Below, in pieces: positions 1 to 8,764 of a DNA stretch of 64,000 nt (position 1 is the first letter of the stretch; each line of letters opens with the position of its first letter). The DNA lies in the NCBI RefSeq assembly GCF_024609765.1, contig NZ_JANFDG010000009.1:1-64000 (forward strand), given 5' to 3'. The position numbers and the translations under genes were made by a program. The stretch is from Shinella pollutisoli. GTDB taxonomy: Bacteria; Pseudomonadota; Alphaproteobacteria; Rhizobiales; Rhizobiaceae. The notes under the pieces are model-generated. The model worked only from the letters and a program-made list of their open reading frames with translations, ran no database searches and was not told the origin of the DNA.

Positions 1-28
1 CTCGACCACGATGTAGAACTCGTCCAGT

Positions 29-47
29 CCTCCACCGGAGGTGGAGG
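29..47 (+). terminator. Perfect hairpin near the left edge
   Basis: Two 8-base arms (29-36 and 40-47) are perfectly complementary around a 3-base loop, and a short T-rich stretch (tttacttt) follows on the + strand. It could end a + strand transcript entering from the left. One + frame has a stop at 13-15 that could be the end of such a gene, but too little sequence is present to identify it. Confidence 0.35.
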
Positions 48-66
48 TTTACTTTGGTTACAACGA

Positions 67-93
67 AAACGCCGGGGCCCCGCCCCGGCGTTT
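67..93 (-). terminator. Rho-independent terminator after the caspase-like gene
   Basis: An 11-bp perfect stem (67-77 with 83-93) has a 5-base loop. Read on the minus strand the GC-rich core is followed by a run of four T. It lies about 20 bases past the stop of the caspase-like gene and could also work on the + strand. Confidence 0.8.
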
Positions 94-114
94 CTCGTTG
101 CGGGCATGCCCACC

Positions 115-3100
115 TCAGGTGCGCGAGGCGAGCCGGTCGATCGCGTTCTGGGTGGCGATGCCGAAATCGCCGTCGATCGGGCCGGTATAGTAGCCGCGCT
201 GCTTGAGGAGTTGCTGGAATTCCTTGCGGAACTGCGGCGTGAAGTTCGCGGGCGAGCCCTTCAGCTCCTGCAGCTTGCCCTGGTCGCCGCCCTCCACGCT
301 CGCCGCCGCCCAGCGCGCGGCCTCCTTGGCGTCGGCGCGCGTGCCGAGGCCGTGGTCGTAGAGCCGCGACAGGTTGCCCATGGCGTAGGTGTTGCCGCCG
401 TCGGCCGCCTTGCGGTACCAGTCGATCGCCTGGACGTAGTCCTGCTTCACGCCGTTGCCGACGTCGTAGAGCCAGCCGAGCGAGGCCATCGAGTAGAAGT
501 CGCTGAAGGCGGCCGCCTTCTCGTACCACTTGCGTGCCTCGGCATAGTCGACCGGCACGCCGAGGCCGGACTGGTAGGCGTAGCCGAGCGAGGACATGGC
601 GTTGATGTCGCCGTTCTCCGCGCCCTTCGTGTACCAGTCGAGCGAGGCGGCGAGATCCTTCGCCACGCCGACCCCCTCGCGGTAGAACCAGCCCATGGTA
701 GCCTGCGCGTTGCCGTAGCCCTGCTCGGCCGCCATGCGGTACCACCTGACGGCCTCGACATGGTCCTGCCGCGTGCCGTTGTAGCCCTCGCGGTAGAGCC
801 AGCCGAGCGAGGCCTGGGCATAGGCGTTGCCGGCATTGGCCGCCTGCTCGAACATGCGCGTGCCCCTGGCCATGTCGACCGCGCCGTCCGTGCCGTAGAT
901 CGAGTACCAGGCGAGGTTCGTCAGCGCGTAGAGGTTCCCGGCGTCCGCGGCCTTCTGGTAATGCTCGCGCGCCTGCGCGTAGTTGCGCGCGGCGTCATGC
1001 GCCCGCCCGAGCATGTTGCGGATCATGTCGTCGCCCGGATTGGCCGAGAGCGCCGCCTCGCAGGCGGGGATCGCCCGGCCGTAGTCGATCTGGGCGAAGA
1101 GCTTGCCGAGGAAGCCCGGCCGGAGGTTCGGCTCGCCGGCGAGCTCGTAGCACTGGTCGGCGTCCGAGCCGCCGGAGAGCGCCGTCGACGACTGGCCGGC
1201 ATCGGTGTTGGAGACCGTGCCGCCGTCGCGGCCGCCCGCCAGGCTGTCGATGGCGGCGAGGGTCGCGGCGCCGAACTCGCCGTCGGCCGCGCCGGTGTAG
1301 AGGCCGCGGTCCTTGAGGAGGTTCTGCATCTCCTTGCGGAAGGCGAGCGTGAAGTTGCCGGGGGTCTCCTTCAGCTCCTTGAGCTTGGTGGCGTCGCCGC
1401 TCTCCACGCTCGCGGCCGCCCAGCGCACGGCCTCCTTCGCGTCGGCGGGCGTGCCGAGGCCCTGGTCGTAGAGGCGCGACAGGTTGCCCATGGCGTAGGA
1501 CGAGCCGGCGTTCGCCGCCTTCTCGTACCAGTAGCGGGCCTCCACGTAGTCCTGCTTGACGCCGTTGCCGACGTCGTAGAGCCAGGCGAGCGAGGCCATG
1601 GAGTAGGAATCGCCGACATTGGCGGCCTTCTCGTACCAGACCTTGGCCTCGGCATAGTCCTGCGCGGTGCCGAGCCCGTTCTGGTAGGCCCAGCCGAGCG
1701 AGGACATGGCGTTGGCGTCGCCGGCGTCGGCCGCCTTGCGGTACCAGGCGAGCGACTGGACGTAGTCCTGCGGGACGCCGAGGCCCTCGCGGTGGAACCA
1801 GCCCATCGTCGCCATGGCGTTGGCATAGCCCTGGTTGGCCGACTGCTGGTACCAGCGCACCGCCTCGTTGTAGTCCTGCCGCGTGCCGCCGTAGCCCTCG
1901 CGGTAGAGCCAGCCGAGCGAGGCCTGGGCATAGGCGTTACCCGCCGTCGCCGCCTTCTCGAACATGGAGAGGCCCTTCGGCACGTCGACGGCGCCGTCGG
2001 TGCCGTAGACCGAGAACCAGGCGAGGTTCGTCAGCGCGTACATGTTGCCGAGCTCGATCGCCTTCTCGTAGTTGCGCCGCGCCTCGACATAGTTGCGGTC
2101 GGCGTCGTGCGCGCGGCCGAGCAGGTTGACGAGCATGCCGTCGGACGGGTTCTCGTTGACGGCCTGCGCGCAGGCGGTCAGCGCCCGCTTGGCGTCGATC
2201 TTCAGGAAGGTGACGCCCATGAAGCCCGGCAGCGACTGCGGCTCGCCGGCAAGCAGGTAGCAGTCGCGGGAGGCCGGCGTCTCCTTCGAGGCGACGTCGA
2301 CGCTGAGCCCCTTCTTCGGCTCCAGTGCGGCGATGAGCTCCTCGGCCTCGCCGCGGTGGTGGCTGTCGGGATAGCGCTCGATGAAGCGCTGGAGCGCCGC
2401 CGCGTCGGTCGAGCCGCGCAGCGCCTCCCAGGCGATGGCGTCGGCGTCCTGGCCCTCCTTCTGGGTGGCCTCGGCGAGGCTCGCGAGCTTCTTCTCGGCC
2501 AGCATCTTGTAGACCGGGTCGCGGCCGTGCTTGGCGATGAAGGCTTCAAGCAGGTCCTTGTCGGCGAGGTCGCGGATGTTCTGCCAGTCGGCGGCCGCTT
2601 CGGACTGACCGTTCGGCGAGACCTCCTGCGTGTTGCCGCTGTTGGTGACGTTGATGTTGACTTCCTTGATGTTGAGGAAGATCTGCGCGCCGCCGAGCGA
2701 GCCGTAGACGAAGGGCTCCTGCTCGCGGTTGGTCGCCTGCACCACCTCGTCGCGCACCTTGCCGAGCGCGATGCGCACGTCGACGCCGGGCTCGACGAGA
2801 TGCTTGGCGAGCGCGGTGGCGAAGGGGCTGTTCATGCCCTCGCCGTCGAGCGCCACGGTGCCGGCCTTCGAGGCGAAGGCGATCAGCGTGTCGGCCGATT
2901 CGGGCTCGACGCGGGCGAGGCCCCGGGTGACGGCGCGCGTGCCGATCGAGCGCGTCATCGACTGGGCGAACGGGTTGTTGCGGCAGGCGTCGAGGATGAA
3001 GAGCTTCAGCTTCTTGGCGCCTTCGAGCGAGCGCTGCACGCGGTCGATCGGCACGCTCTCGTCCTCGACGTCGCGGTCGCTCTTCAGCTGCGCGTCGACC

Positions 3101-3447
3101 GGCAGCAGGTAGTTGATGCCGTTCATCTCCATCGCGTGGCCGGAGAAATAGACGACGGCCACCTCGGCGTCGATCGCCTCGTCCTCGAAGTCGCGCAGCG
3201 CCTTGACCATGGCGGCGCGGTCGAGGTCGAAGACGGTCTTCACCGAATCGAAGCCCGCATTCTGGAACGATTCGCGCATCAGCTCGACGTCGTTGGCGGG
3301 GTTGTTGAGCTGGGCGGTCGCTTCGTATTTCTGGTTGCCGATCAGAAGCGCGACGCGCCTGGCCTCCGCGGCCCCCGCGTGGAAGACGACGATTGCGATC
3401 GACACGAAGAATACCGGCGCCCAGCGTTTTTGCAGTCGCTTGAACAT
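115..3447 (-). CDS. Secreted caspase-like (peptidase C14) protein with two Sel1-repeat/peptidoglycan-binding-like modules
   Basis: The protein has 1110 residues. ATG at 3447 is chosen because GGAGGG lies just upstream; the frame is open for 19 more codons. A signal peptide or membrane anchor at about residues 8-28 precedes a caspase-like domain. The His (H104 in FSGHAM) and Cys (C155 in LDACRNNPF) of the catalytic dyad are both present, as in C14 metacaspase-like proteins. After a linker come two homologous modules, each starting with a Cys-Tyr/Leu-AGEP segment, then about six Sel1 repeats, then a short peptidoglycan-binding-like motif (GLYTGAADGEFG and GYYTGPIDGDFG). The second module ends the protein. 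It probably acts in the periplasm or cell envelope. Substrate and role are unknown, and no adjacent partner gene suggests a pathway. Confidence 0.85.
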   Translation of the reverse strand: MFKRLQKRWAPVFFVSIAIVVFHAGAAEARRVALLIGNQKYEATAQLNNPANDVELMRESFQNAGFDSVKTVFDLDRAAMVKALRDFEDEAIDAEVAVVYFSGHAMEMNGINYLLPVDAQLKSDRDVEDESVPIDRVQRSLEGAKKLKLFILDACRNNPFAQSMTRSIGTRAVTRGLARVEPESADTLIAFASKAGTVALDGEGMNSPFATALAKHLVEPGVDVRIALGKVRDEVVQATNREQEPFVYGSLGGAQIFLNIKEVNINVTNSGNTQEVSPNGQSEAAADWQNIRDLADKDLLEAFIAKHGRDPVYKMLAEKKLASLAEATQKEGQDADAIAWEALRGSTDAAALQRFIERYPDSHHRGEAEELIAALEPKKGLSVDVASKETPASRDCYLLAGEPQSLPGFMGVTFLKIDAKRALTACAQAVNENPSDGMLVNLLGRAHDADRNYVEARRNYEKAIELGNMYALTNLAWFSVYGTDGAVDVPKGLSMFEKAATAGNAYAQASLGWLYREGYGGTRQDYNEAVRWYQQSANQGYANAMATMGWFHREGLGVPQDYVQSLAWYRKAADAGDANAMSSLGWAYQNGLGTAQDYAEAKVWYEKAANVGDSYSMASLAWLYDVGNGVKQDYVEARYWYEKAANAGSSYAMGNLSRLYDQGLGTPADAKEAVRWAAASVESGDATKLKELKETPGNFTLAFRKEMQNLLKDRGLYTGAADGEFGAATLAAIDSLAGGRDGGTVSNTDAGQSSTALSGGSDADQCYELAGEPNLRPGFLGKLFAQIDYGRAIPACEAALSANPGDDMIRNMLGRAHDAARNYAQAREHYQKAADAGNLYALTNLAWYSIYGTDGAVDMARGTRMFEQAANAGNAYAQASLGWLYREGYNGTRQDHVEAVRWYRMAAEQGYGNAQATMGWFYREGVGVAKDLAASLDWYTKGAENGDINAMSSLGYAYQSGLGVPVDYAEARKWYEKAAAFSDFYSMASLGWLYDVGNGVKQDYVQAIDWYRKAADGGNTYAMGNLSRLYDHGLGTRADAKEAARWAAASVEGGDQGKLQELKGSPANFTPQFRKEFQQLLKQRGYYTGPIDGDFGIATQNAIDRLASRT

Positions 3448-3531
3448 GCCCTTCCCTCCGGCATTATTGCCGAAGAGTATTACGTATGGCCCCTGCCGTT
3501 TCAATGTGGACGCGGCCGGAATTTTTCGTCC

Positions 3532-4590
3532 TCAGCGCCGCCAGCGGCGCGTGATGCCCCAGGTCCTGGCGATCTCGCGCGTCGAGGAAAAGCCGGCCTC
3601 CAGCATGAACGGCTCGTCCGAGACGGCGAAGCCGCCGCCCGCGCCGCGGGTGACGGGCGTGCCGTGGCCGAGGCCCTCGATCTCGGTGAGGCTGACGAGC
3701 GCCCTGCCCTCGCCGTCCGGCCAGACGCGGGTGCGCCGGCTCTTCGTGCGCTTCTCGACGAAAGCCTCCTCCGGCAGGCGGTGGAGGTCGCGCCACTGCT
3801 CGACGAGCGCCGCGGCGTTGGAGAGCGCGACGGTGTCGTCCGCCGTGCCGTGCCAGATCGAGATCGCCGGCCTGCGGCCGCCGTCGGGTACCGCCGCGCG
3901 CACGAGGTCGCCCCATTCGCGGGCGCTGCGGCCGGGGGCCTCCGCCATCGCCTCGAAGGCGCGCGTGGCGTCGCGCGCCGCGCCGAAGGGAAGCCCGGCG
4001 ATGACCGCACCGCCGGCGAAGACGTCCGGATAGTTGGCGAGCGCCGCCGCCGCCATCGCGCCGCCGGCCGACAGGCCGGTGACGAAGATGCGCCCGGCGT
4101 CGCTTGCGGCGAGATCGGCGGCATGCGCCACCATCTGGCGGATCGACATCAGCTCGCCGCGGTCGCGCGTCACCTCGCTCGGCCGGAACCAGGTGAAACA
4201 GAGACCGGGATTGTTGGAGCGCTTCTGCTCGGCATAGACGACGGCGAAACCGCGCTCCTCGGCGAGCGTCGACCAGCCGGCGGCCCGGTCGTAGCTCGCC
4301 GCATCCTGCCGGCAGCCGTGCAGCACGAGCACCAGCGGCCGGCCGGCGGGCAGGCCCTCGGGGATATGGGCGAACATCGAGAGGTTGCCGGGATTGGAAC
4401 CGAAATCCGCCACGGCGGCAAGCACCGGCGGCGCGGCCTGCCGCCGCCGGCGCGGGCGGGCCGGCTTCGCCGGCTCGGGGCGGGAGAAGGGCCAGAGGGA
4501 GGCGCTGTCGGGCAGGTGGCCCTGCAGGAGGCGCATGACGGATCGCCGGAATCGGTTGCGCATGCGCCTGCTCGTGAATGAATTGCTCAT
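3532..4590 (-). CDS. PHB-depolymerase/LpqC-family alpha/beta-hydrolase esterase
   Basis: The protein has 352 residues from ATG 4590; a later ATG at 4563 is possible and neither has a strong ribosome binding site. An Arg-rich N-terminal segment precedes an alpha/beta-hydrolase fold. HGCRQDA (about residue 91) would form the oxyanion region, GLSAGG (Ser174) is the lipase-box nucleophile, GTADDTV supplies a likely catalytic Asp, and GLGHGTPV a likely catalytic His. This matches the extracellular PHB depolymerase/feruloyl esterase-like family. No clear cleavable signal peptide is seen. It lies 84 bases upstream of the caspase-like gene on the same strand, but nothing links their functions. The true substrate cannot be told from sequence. 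Confidence 0.8.
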   Translation of the reverse strand: MSNSFTSRRMRNRFRRSVMRLLQGHLPDSASLWPFSRPEPAKPARPRRRRQAAPPVLAAVADFGSNPGNLSMFAHIPEGLPAGRPLVLVLHGCRQDAASYDRAAGWSTLAEERGFAVVYAEQKRSNNPGLCFTWFRPSEVTRDRGELMSIRQMVAHAADLAASDAGRIFVTGLSAGGAMAAAALANYPDVFAGGAVIAGLPFGAARDATRAFEAMAEAPGRSAREWGDLVRAAVPDGGRRPAISIWHGTADDTVALSNAAALVEQWRDLHRLPEEAFVEKRTKSRRTRVWPDGEGRALVSLTEIEGLGHGTPVTRGAGGGFAVSDEPFMLEAGFSSTREIARTWGITRRWRR

Positions 4591-4799
4591 CGTCAGGTAA
4601 ATGACGCCCGCAGCCGCCACAATCAAGGCCCGAGGCTTGCAAGTCGCGGTAAAATTGCGCGCCGCTCATTCTGCCGGCTCATGAGGGCATTCGCAAATAG
4701 GGAGAGCGGCGGCCGCCGCCGCGGGCCCGTTCGTCTTCCGGTCCGCGCCAAGCTGGTGTAGCACTTCTGCCAGTCAAAACCCGCGACAGGACCGAAACG

Positions 4800-6023
4800 A
4801 TGAGCGAGCACCACAGCGCCACCCCGCAACAGGCCCGCGCCAGGATGGCGCCCTTCGACTGGGCGGACCCCTTCCTGATCGAGGACCAGCTCAGCGACGA
4901 GGAGCGCATGATCCGCGACACGGCACGCGCCTACTGTCAGGACAAGCTCGCCTCCCGCGTGACCGAGGCCAACCGCCACGAGGTCTTCCACCGCGAGATC
5001 ATGAGCGAGATGGGCGAGCTCGGCCTGCTCGGCCCGACGATCCCGGAAGAATACGGCGGCGTCGGTGCCAACTACGTCTCCTACGGCCTCGTCGCCCGCG
5101 AGGTGGAGCGGGTCGATTCCGGCTACCGCTCGGCGATGTCCGTGCAGTCCTCGCTCGTCATGCACCCGATCTTCGCCTACGGCACGGAGGAGCAGCGCAG
5201 GAAATACCTGCCGAAGCTCGCGTCCGGCGAATGGGTCGGCTGCTTCGGCCTCACCGAGCCCGACCACGGCTCCGACCCCTCGTCGATGATCACCCGGGCC
5301 AGGAAGGTCGACGGCGGCTATCTCGTCTCCGGCGCCAAGAACTGGATCACCAATTCGCCGATCGCCGACGTCGCCGTCGTCTGGGCGAAGTCCGGCGCGC
5401 ATGACAACAAGATCAAGGGTTTCGTGCTGGAACGCGGCATGAAGGGCCTGGAAACGCCGAAGATCGAGGGCAAGTTCTCGCTGCGCGCCTCCGTCACGGG
5501 CATGATCATGATGCAGGACGTCTTCGTGCCGGAGGAGAACCTGCTGCCGGAGGTCTCCGGGCTTGCCGGCCCGTTCGGCTGCCTCAACCGCGCCCGCTAC
5601 GGCATCGCCTGGGGCGCCATGGGCGCCGCCGAATTCTGCTGGCACGCCGCGCGCCAGTACACGCTCGACCGCAAGCAGTTCGGCAGGCCGCTCGCCGCCA
5701 CCCAGCTCGTCCAGAAGAAGCTCGCCGACATGGAGACCGAGATCGCGCTCGGCCTGCAGGGGGCGCTCCGCCTCGGCCGCCTGTTCGACGAGCACCGCGC
5801 GCCCGCCGAGCTCATCTCGCTGATGAAGCGCAACAATTGCGGCAAGGCGCTCGACATCGCCCGCGTCTCGCGCGACATGCACGGCGGCAACGGCGTCTCC
5901 GACGAATACGGCGTCATCCGCCACGTCATGAACCTCGAAGCCGTCAACACCTACGAGGGCACGCACGACATCCATGCGCTGATTCTCGGCCGTGCCCAGA
6001 CGGGGCTGCAGGCCTTCCAGTAA
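4800..6023 (+). CDS. gcdH: Glutaryl-CoA dehydrogenase
   Basis: The protein has 407 residues, the usual length for this acyl-CoA dehydrogenase subfamily. It oxidises and decarboxylates glutaryl-CoA to crotonyl-CoA with FAD, in lysine and tryptophan degradation. The segment [10 protein letters not shown] near the C terminus carries the catalytic base (Glu386). Signature segments [16 protein letters not shown] and SRDMHGGNG are present. AGGA lies 8 bases before the ATG. It is transcribed divergently from the esterase gene and followed at once by a RIME element, so it is probably monocistronic. The gcdH assignment over other acyl-CoA dehydrogenases rests on the overall pattern of these motifs. 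Confidence 0.9.
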   Translation: MSEHHSATPQQARARMAPFDWADPFLIEDQLSDEERMIRDTARAYCQDKLASRVTEANRHEVFHREIMSEMGELGLLGPTIPEEYGGVGANYVSYGLVAREVERVDSGYRSAMSVQSSLVMHPIFAYGTEEQRRKYLPKLASGEWVGCFGLTEPDHGSDPSSMITRARKVDGGYLVSGAKNWITNSPIADVAVVWAKSGAHDNKIKGFVLERGMKGLETPKIEGKFSLRASVTGMIMMQDVFVPEENLLPEVSGLAGPFGCLNRARYGIAWGAMGAAEFCWHAARQYTLDRKQFGRPLAATQLVQKKLADMETEIALGLQGALRLGRLFDEHRAPAELISLMKRNNCGKALDIARVSRDMHGGNGVSDEYGVIRHVMNLEAVNTYEGTHDIHALILGRAQTGLQAFQ

Positions 6024-6031
6024 GGGACCAG

Positions 6032-6143
6032 CCCCCTCATCCGCCTGCCGCACCTTCTCCCCGAGGGGGAGAAGGCGGAAAGCGAGATGGCGTGCTCCTC
6101 CCTTCTCCCCTCGGGGAGAAGGTGGCCCGAAGGGCCGGATGAG
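6032..6143. repeat. RIME-type intergenic palindromic repeat
   Basis: Two palindromes with the core ccttctcccc...ggggagaagg are framed by ccctcatccg and cggatgag. The same mosaic recurs at nine other places in the window. It resembles the RIME elements known from rhizobia and follows the gcdH stop directly. Confidence 0.85.
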
Positions 6144-6252
6144 TGAGATCGCCCTTGCGGCCGTTCGTTCAAATGCGAGCGGCCGTCTTCACGCTTTCTC
6201 CATCCCGTTTCGATACAGTCCGGACAGTTCCAACGAGGAGCGGGAGGGCGCC

Positions 6253-6606
6253 ATGCCTCTCGAACACGTCCACGAGCAGGTCCGCCTGCACAACCCCAAG
6301 CGCAGCTTCGTCCAGTATCGCGTCGACAGGCCCGGCCGCATCATTCCCGTCGGCCACCGGCTCAGCGCCACGACGGCCCATCCCTGCGTCATCAGGAGCC
6401 TGTCGAGCGCGGGCGCCGTCATCGCCATCAGCGGGACGATCGGCCTGCCGGAGAACTTCTACCTGGAGGTGGAGGGCATCCGCGACGAGATCCCCTGCAC
6501 GGAGTTCAAGCGCAGCGGCGACGAGCTGGTCGTCCGCTTCAACATGTTCCTCGACCCGGATTTCCTCGACCTCGCGCTCGGGCGGGCGGGCAGGAAAACG
6601 GAGTAG
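6253..6606 (+). CDS. PilZ-like domain protein
   Basis: The protein has 117 residues from ATG 6253, which is preceded by GGGAGGG. It resembles the short single-domain PilZ-like proteins common in rhizobia: an Arg-containing stretch near the N terminus (YRVDRPGRI), a central SLSSAG segment in place of the canonical D/NxSxxG motif, and a following beta-rich part (IGLPENFYLEVEG). The c-di-GMP-binding residues are only partly conserved, so ligand binding is doubtful. A second PilZ-like gene follows about 110 bases downstream in the same direction with the parallel segment IGLPSHYYLTIVG, suggesting an old duplication. Confidence 0.6.
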   Translation: MPLEHVHEQVRLHNPKRSFVQYRVDRPGRIIPVGHRLSATTAHPCVIRSLSSAGAVIAISGTIGLPENFYLEVEGIRDEIPCTEFKRSGDELVVRFNMFLDPDFLDLALGRAGRKTE

Positions 6607-6715
6607 GAACGGGCGGTTAAACTTTTAGTCATTTGTTTTAACAAAAGACAATATCCGCCTGCGACAGTTCGCCCATCTCTGCCGGACATGACGTCCACGA
6701 ATGGGGAATGCCGCA

Positions 6716-7141
6716 ATGAACGACGATGCCAAAAGACCGTCGGGCCTCGGCCTCTACGAGCGCAAATGGGAGCGCTTCGCCGTCAACCGGCAGGGCATGC
6801 TGCTCACCGTCAACCTCGACCTCGCCCTCCCCAAGACGCGGCCCTGCCAGCTGATCGACATCTCGCTCGGCACCGCCACCTTCACCGTCAACACGACGAT
6901 CGGCCTTCCGAGCCACTACTACCTCACCATCGTCGGCATCGCCGCGCGCATCGGCTGCGCCGAGGTCTATCGCAACGATCACCGCATCGCCGTGCAGTTC
7001 ATCAAGGAGATCGACGAGGAGCTCCTGCGCGCGATCGTCCGCTCCGACTACTTCACCGGCGGCATCACCGGGCGCAAGAAGGAGGCGCGCGCCTACATGG
7101 CGGGCGTCGAGAAGGCCCCGATCGGCTCGGCCGTGCGCTGA
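6716..7141 (+). CDS. PilZ-domain protein
   Basis: The protein has 141 residues from ATG 6716, which has GGGGAA at good spacing; an in-frame ATG at 6701 lacks one. The segment RFAVNR resembles the PilZ RxxxR motif and DISLGTA resembles DxSxxG, though each is one residue off the consensus spacing. The family usually binds cyclic di-GMP and acts on motility or exopolysaccharide targets. Here binding is uncertain because of the altered motifs. The upstream neighbour is a shorter PilZ-like paralogue, and the bases before this gene are AT-rich, so it may have its own promoter. Confidence 0.65.
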   Translation: MNDDAKRPSGLGLYERKWERFAVNRQGMLLTVNLDLALPKTRPCQLIDISLGTATFTVNTTIGLPSHYYLTIVGIAARIGCAEVYRNDHRIAVQFIKEIDEELLRAIVRSDYFTGGITGRKKEARAYMAGVEKAPIGSAVR

Positions 7142-7282
7142 TCGCTCCGCCGGCCGGCGTCGTCGGCCGGGCATCTTTTCCGCACACGGCGATTCCGCCC
7201 GCGTGCGGGATGTTCTAGGGTTGCCGCGGGACGAGTCGCTTCCTCCTCCCGCTCCCGTCTCTTCCTTTCCAGGCAGCCCCTC

Positions 7283-8404
7283 ATGTCCGCATTCTCCCGC
7301 TTCACCGCCCTTGCCCACAGCCTGCCCGCCACCGTTCCCTTCGTCGGGCCGGAGGCGATCGAGCGCAGCCGCGGCCTCGCCGTCACCGCCCGCATCGGCG
7401 CCAACGAGAGCGGCTTCGGCCCGGCGCCCTCCGTGCTGGAGGCGATGCGGGAGAAGGCCGGCACCACCTGGATGTATGCCGATCCGGAGAACGTCGCGCT
7501 GCGCGAGGCGCTCGCCTTCCACCACGACATCTCGCGCGACAACATCGCCGTCGGCGGCGGCGTCGACGGCCTGCTCGGCGAGATCGTCCGCCTCGTCGTC
7601 GAGCCCGGCACGCCGGTCGTCACCTCGCTCGGCGGCTATCCGACCTTCAACTACCACGTCAACGGCTTCGGCGGCCGCCTCGTCACCGTGCCCTATGTCG
7701 GCGACCGCGAGGACCTCGACGGTCTCGCGCAGGCCGTGCGCCGCGAGAACGCACCGCTCGTCTATCTCGCCAATCCCGACAATCCGATGGGAAGCTGGTG
7801 GGATGCCGATAGCGTCGTCGCCTTCGCCCGCGCGCTGCCGGAGACGACGCTGCTGGTGCTGGACGAGGCCTATTGCGAGACGGCGCCCGCGGACGCGATC
7901 CCCGCGATGGAAACGCTGATCGGCCAGCCGAACGTGCTGCGCATGCGCACCTTCTCCAAGGCCTACGGGCTTGCCGGCGCGCGCGTCGGCTATGCCGTCG
8001 GCACGCTCGGCAACGCGCAGGCCTTCGACAAGATCCGCAACCATTTCGGCATGGCCCGCCTGTCGGTGGAGGCGGCACTCGCCGCGCTGAAGGACCAGGC
8101 CTATCTTGCCGTCGTCGTCGACAAGATCGCCGCCGCGCGCGAGCGCATCGCCGCGATCGCCGCGGAAAACGGCCTGAAGCCGCTCGCGTCGGCCACCAAT
8201 TTCGTCACGATCGACTGCGGCCGCGACGGCGCCTACGCCCGCGCCGTCGTCGACGGGCTGATGGAGCACGGCGTCTTCATCCGCATGCCCGGCATCGCGC
8301 CCCTCAACCGCTGCATCCGCGTGAGCACCGGCCCGGAGGAGGACATGGCACTGTTTTCGGCGGTGTTGCCGAAGGTCTTGAAGCGAATAGCGAATAGCGA
8401 ATAG
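7283..8404 (+). CDS. Pyridoxal-phosphate aminotransferase, HisC-like (class I/II)
   Basis: The protein has 373 residues. The PLP lysine is K226 in the segment TFSKAYGLAGARVGY, and the Asn and Asp cofactor contacts appear as NPDNPMG and VLDEAYCE. The fold and motifs match histidinol-phosphate aminotransferase-like enzymes (fold type I), but there are no his genes nearby, so the substrate is open; aromatic or other amino acids are possible. The last seven codons and the stop lie within a tandem array of the heptamer GCGAATA, so the C terminus (KRIANSE) has been remodelled by the repeat. Confidence 0.8.
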   Translation: MSAFSRFTALAHSLPATVPFVGPEAIERSRGLAVTARIGANESGFGPAPSVLEAMREKAGTTWMYADPENVALREALAFHHDISRDNIAVGGGVDGLLGEIVRLVVEPGTPVVTSLGGYPTFNYHVNGFGGRLVTVPYVGDREDLDGLAQAVRRENAPLVYLANPDNPMGSWWDADSVVAFARALPETTLLVLDEAYCETAPADAIPAMETLIGQPNVLRMRTFSKAYGLAGARVGYAVGTLGNAQAFDKIRNHFGMARLSVEAALAALKDQAYLAVVVDKIAAARERIAAIAAENGLKPLASATNFVTIDCGRDGAYARAVVDGLMEHGVFIRMPGIAPLNRCIRVSTGPEEDMALFSAVLPKVLKRIANSE

Positions 8405-8491
8405 CGAATAGCGAATAGCGAATAGCGAATAGTTGGGCGGGAAATCGTTCTCGCTGTCAAACTATTCGCTACTCGCCATTCGCCATTCGCC
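8383..8491. repeat. Paired heptamer arrays in inverted orientation
   Basis: From 8383 to about 8432 the heptamer GCGAATA repeats seven times. After a 28-base spacer the complementary heptamers TATTCGC, TACTCGC and CATTCGC follow to 8491. The arms could fold into a long hairpin. The left array forms the 3' end of the aminotransferase gene, and the right array ends just before the stop of the Sel1-like gene. A similar structure lies at 43931-44042. Confidence 0.8.
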
Positions 8492-8494
8492 CCT

Positions 8495-8764
8495 TCAATG
8501 CATCGTCATCCATTCCCGCGCCGCGCGCAGCGCCAGCGCGAGGTCGGCCTTGGTCATCGTCTGGGCGAGATCGGCGCGGAGTTCCGCGGCGCGCTCGCAG
8601 CCCTTGATGGCGGCGATGTTCAGCCACTTGTGGGCGGCGACCAGATCGACGTCGCATCCGCGTCCGGTCGCATACATCAGACCCATGTCGCAGAAGATCT
8701 CGGCGCGGGTCTCGCCGCCCGTCATGGCGGCCGTCTCGGAGGTCTGGAAGTCAAAGCGTGCCAT
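8495..8764 (-). CDS. Small Sel1-repeat protein
   Basis: The protein has 89 residues with an AGGGAC ribosome-binding-like sequence before ATG 8764. One clear Sel1-like repeat is visible in the middle (DMGLMYATGRGCDVDLVAAHKWLNI is its span, residues about 26-50), a TPR-related helical hairpin for protein-protein contact. No signal peptide is seen, so it should be cytoplasmic. It converges on the aminotransferase gene, with only the heptamer arrays between them. Similar short Sel1 proteins are common in rhizobia, but their partner is not known. Confidence 0.65.
   Translation of the reverse strand: MARFDFQTSETAAMTGGETRAEIFCDMGLMYATGRGCDVDLVAAHKWLNIAAIKGCERAAELRADLAQTMTKADLALALRAAREWMTMH

Noticed and set aside
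1-60. Possible minus-strand coding sequence at the left edge (reading GLDEFYIVVE)
   Set aside because: A stop codon lies just upstream in that frame and no start codon with a ribosome binding site fits in the short stretch visible.
106-4581. Very long open frame (about 1490 codons) antisense to the caspase-like and esterase genes
   Set aside because: It is a mirror frame produced by GC-rich codon use. The protein is Arg/Val/Leu/Asp-rich without domains, and the minus-strand genes have clear catalytic motifs and ribosome binding sites.
6032-6143. RIME copies as possible insertion-sequence ends or transposon inverted repeats
   Set aside because: They are short, without any transposase frame or target duplication, and match the known mosaic palindrome type.
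8383-8491. Possible CRISPR array in the heptamer repeats
   Set aside because: Units are 7 bases with no spacers, and there are no cas genes.
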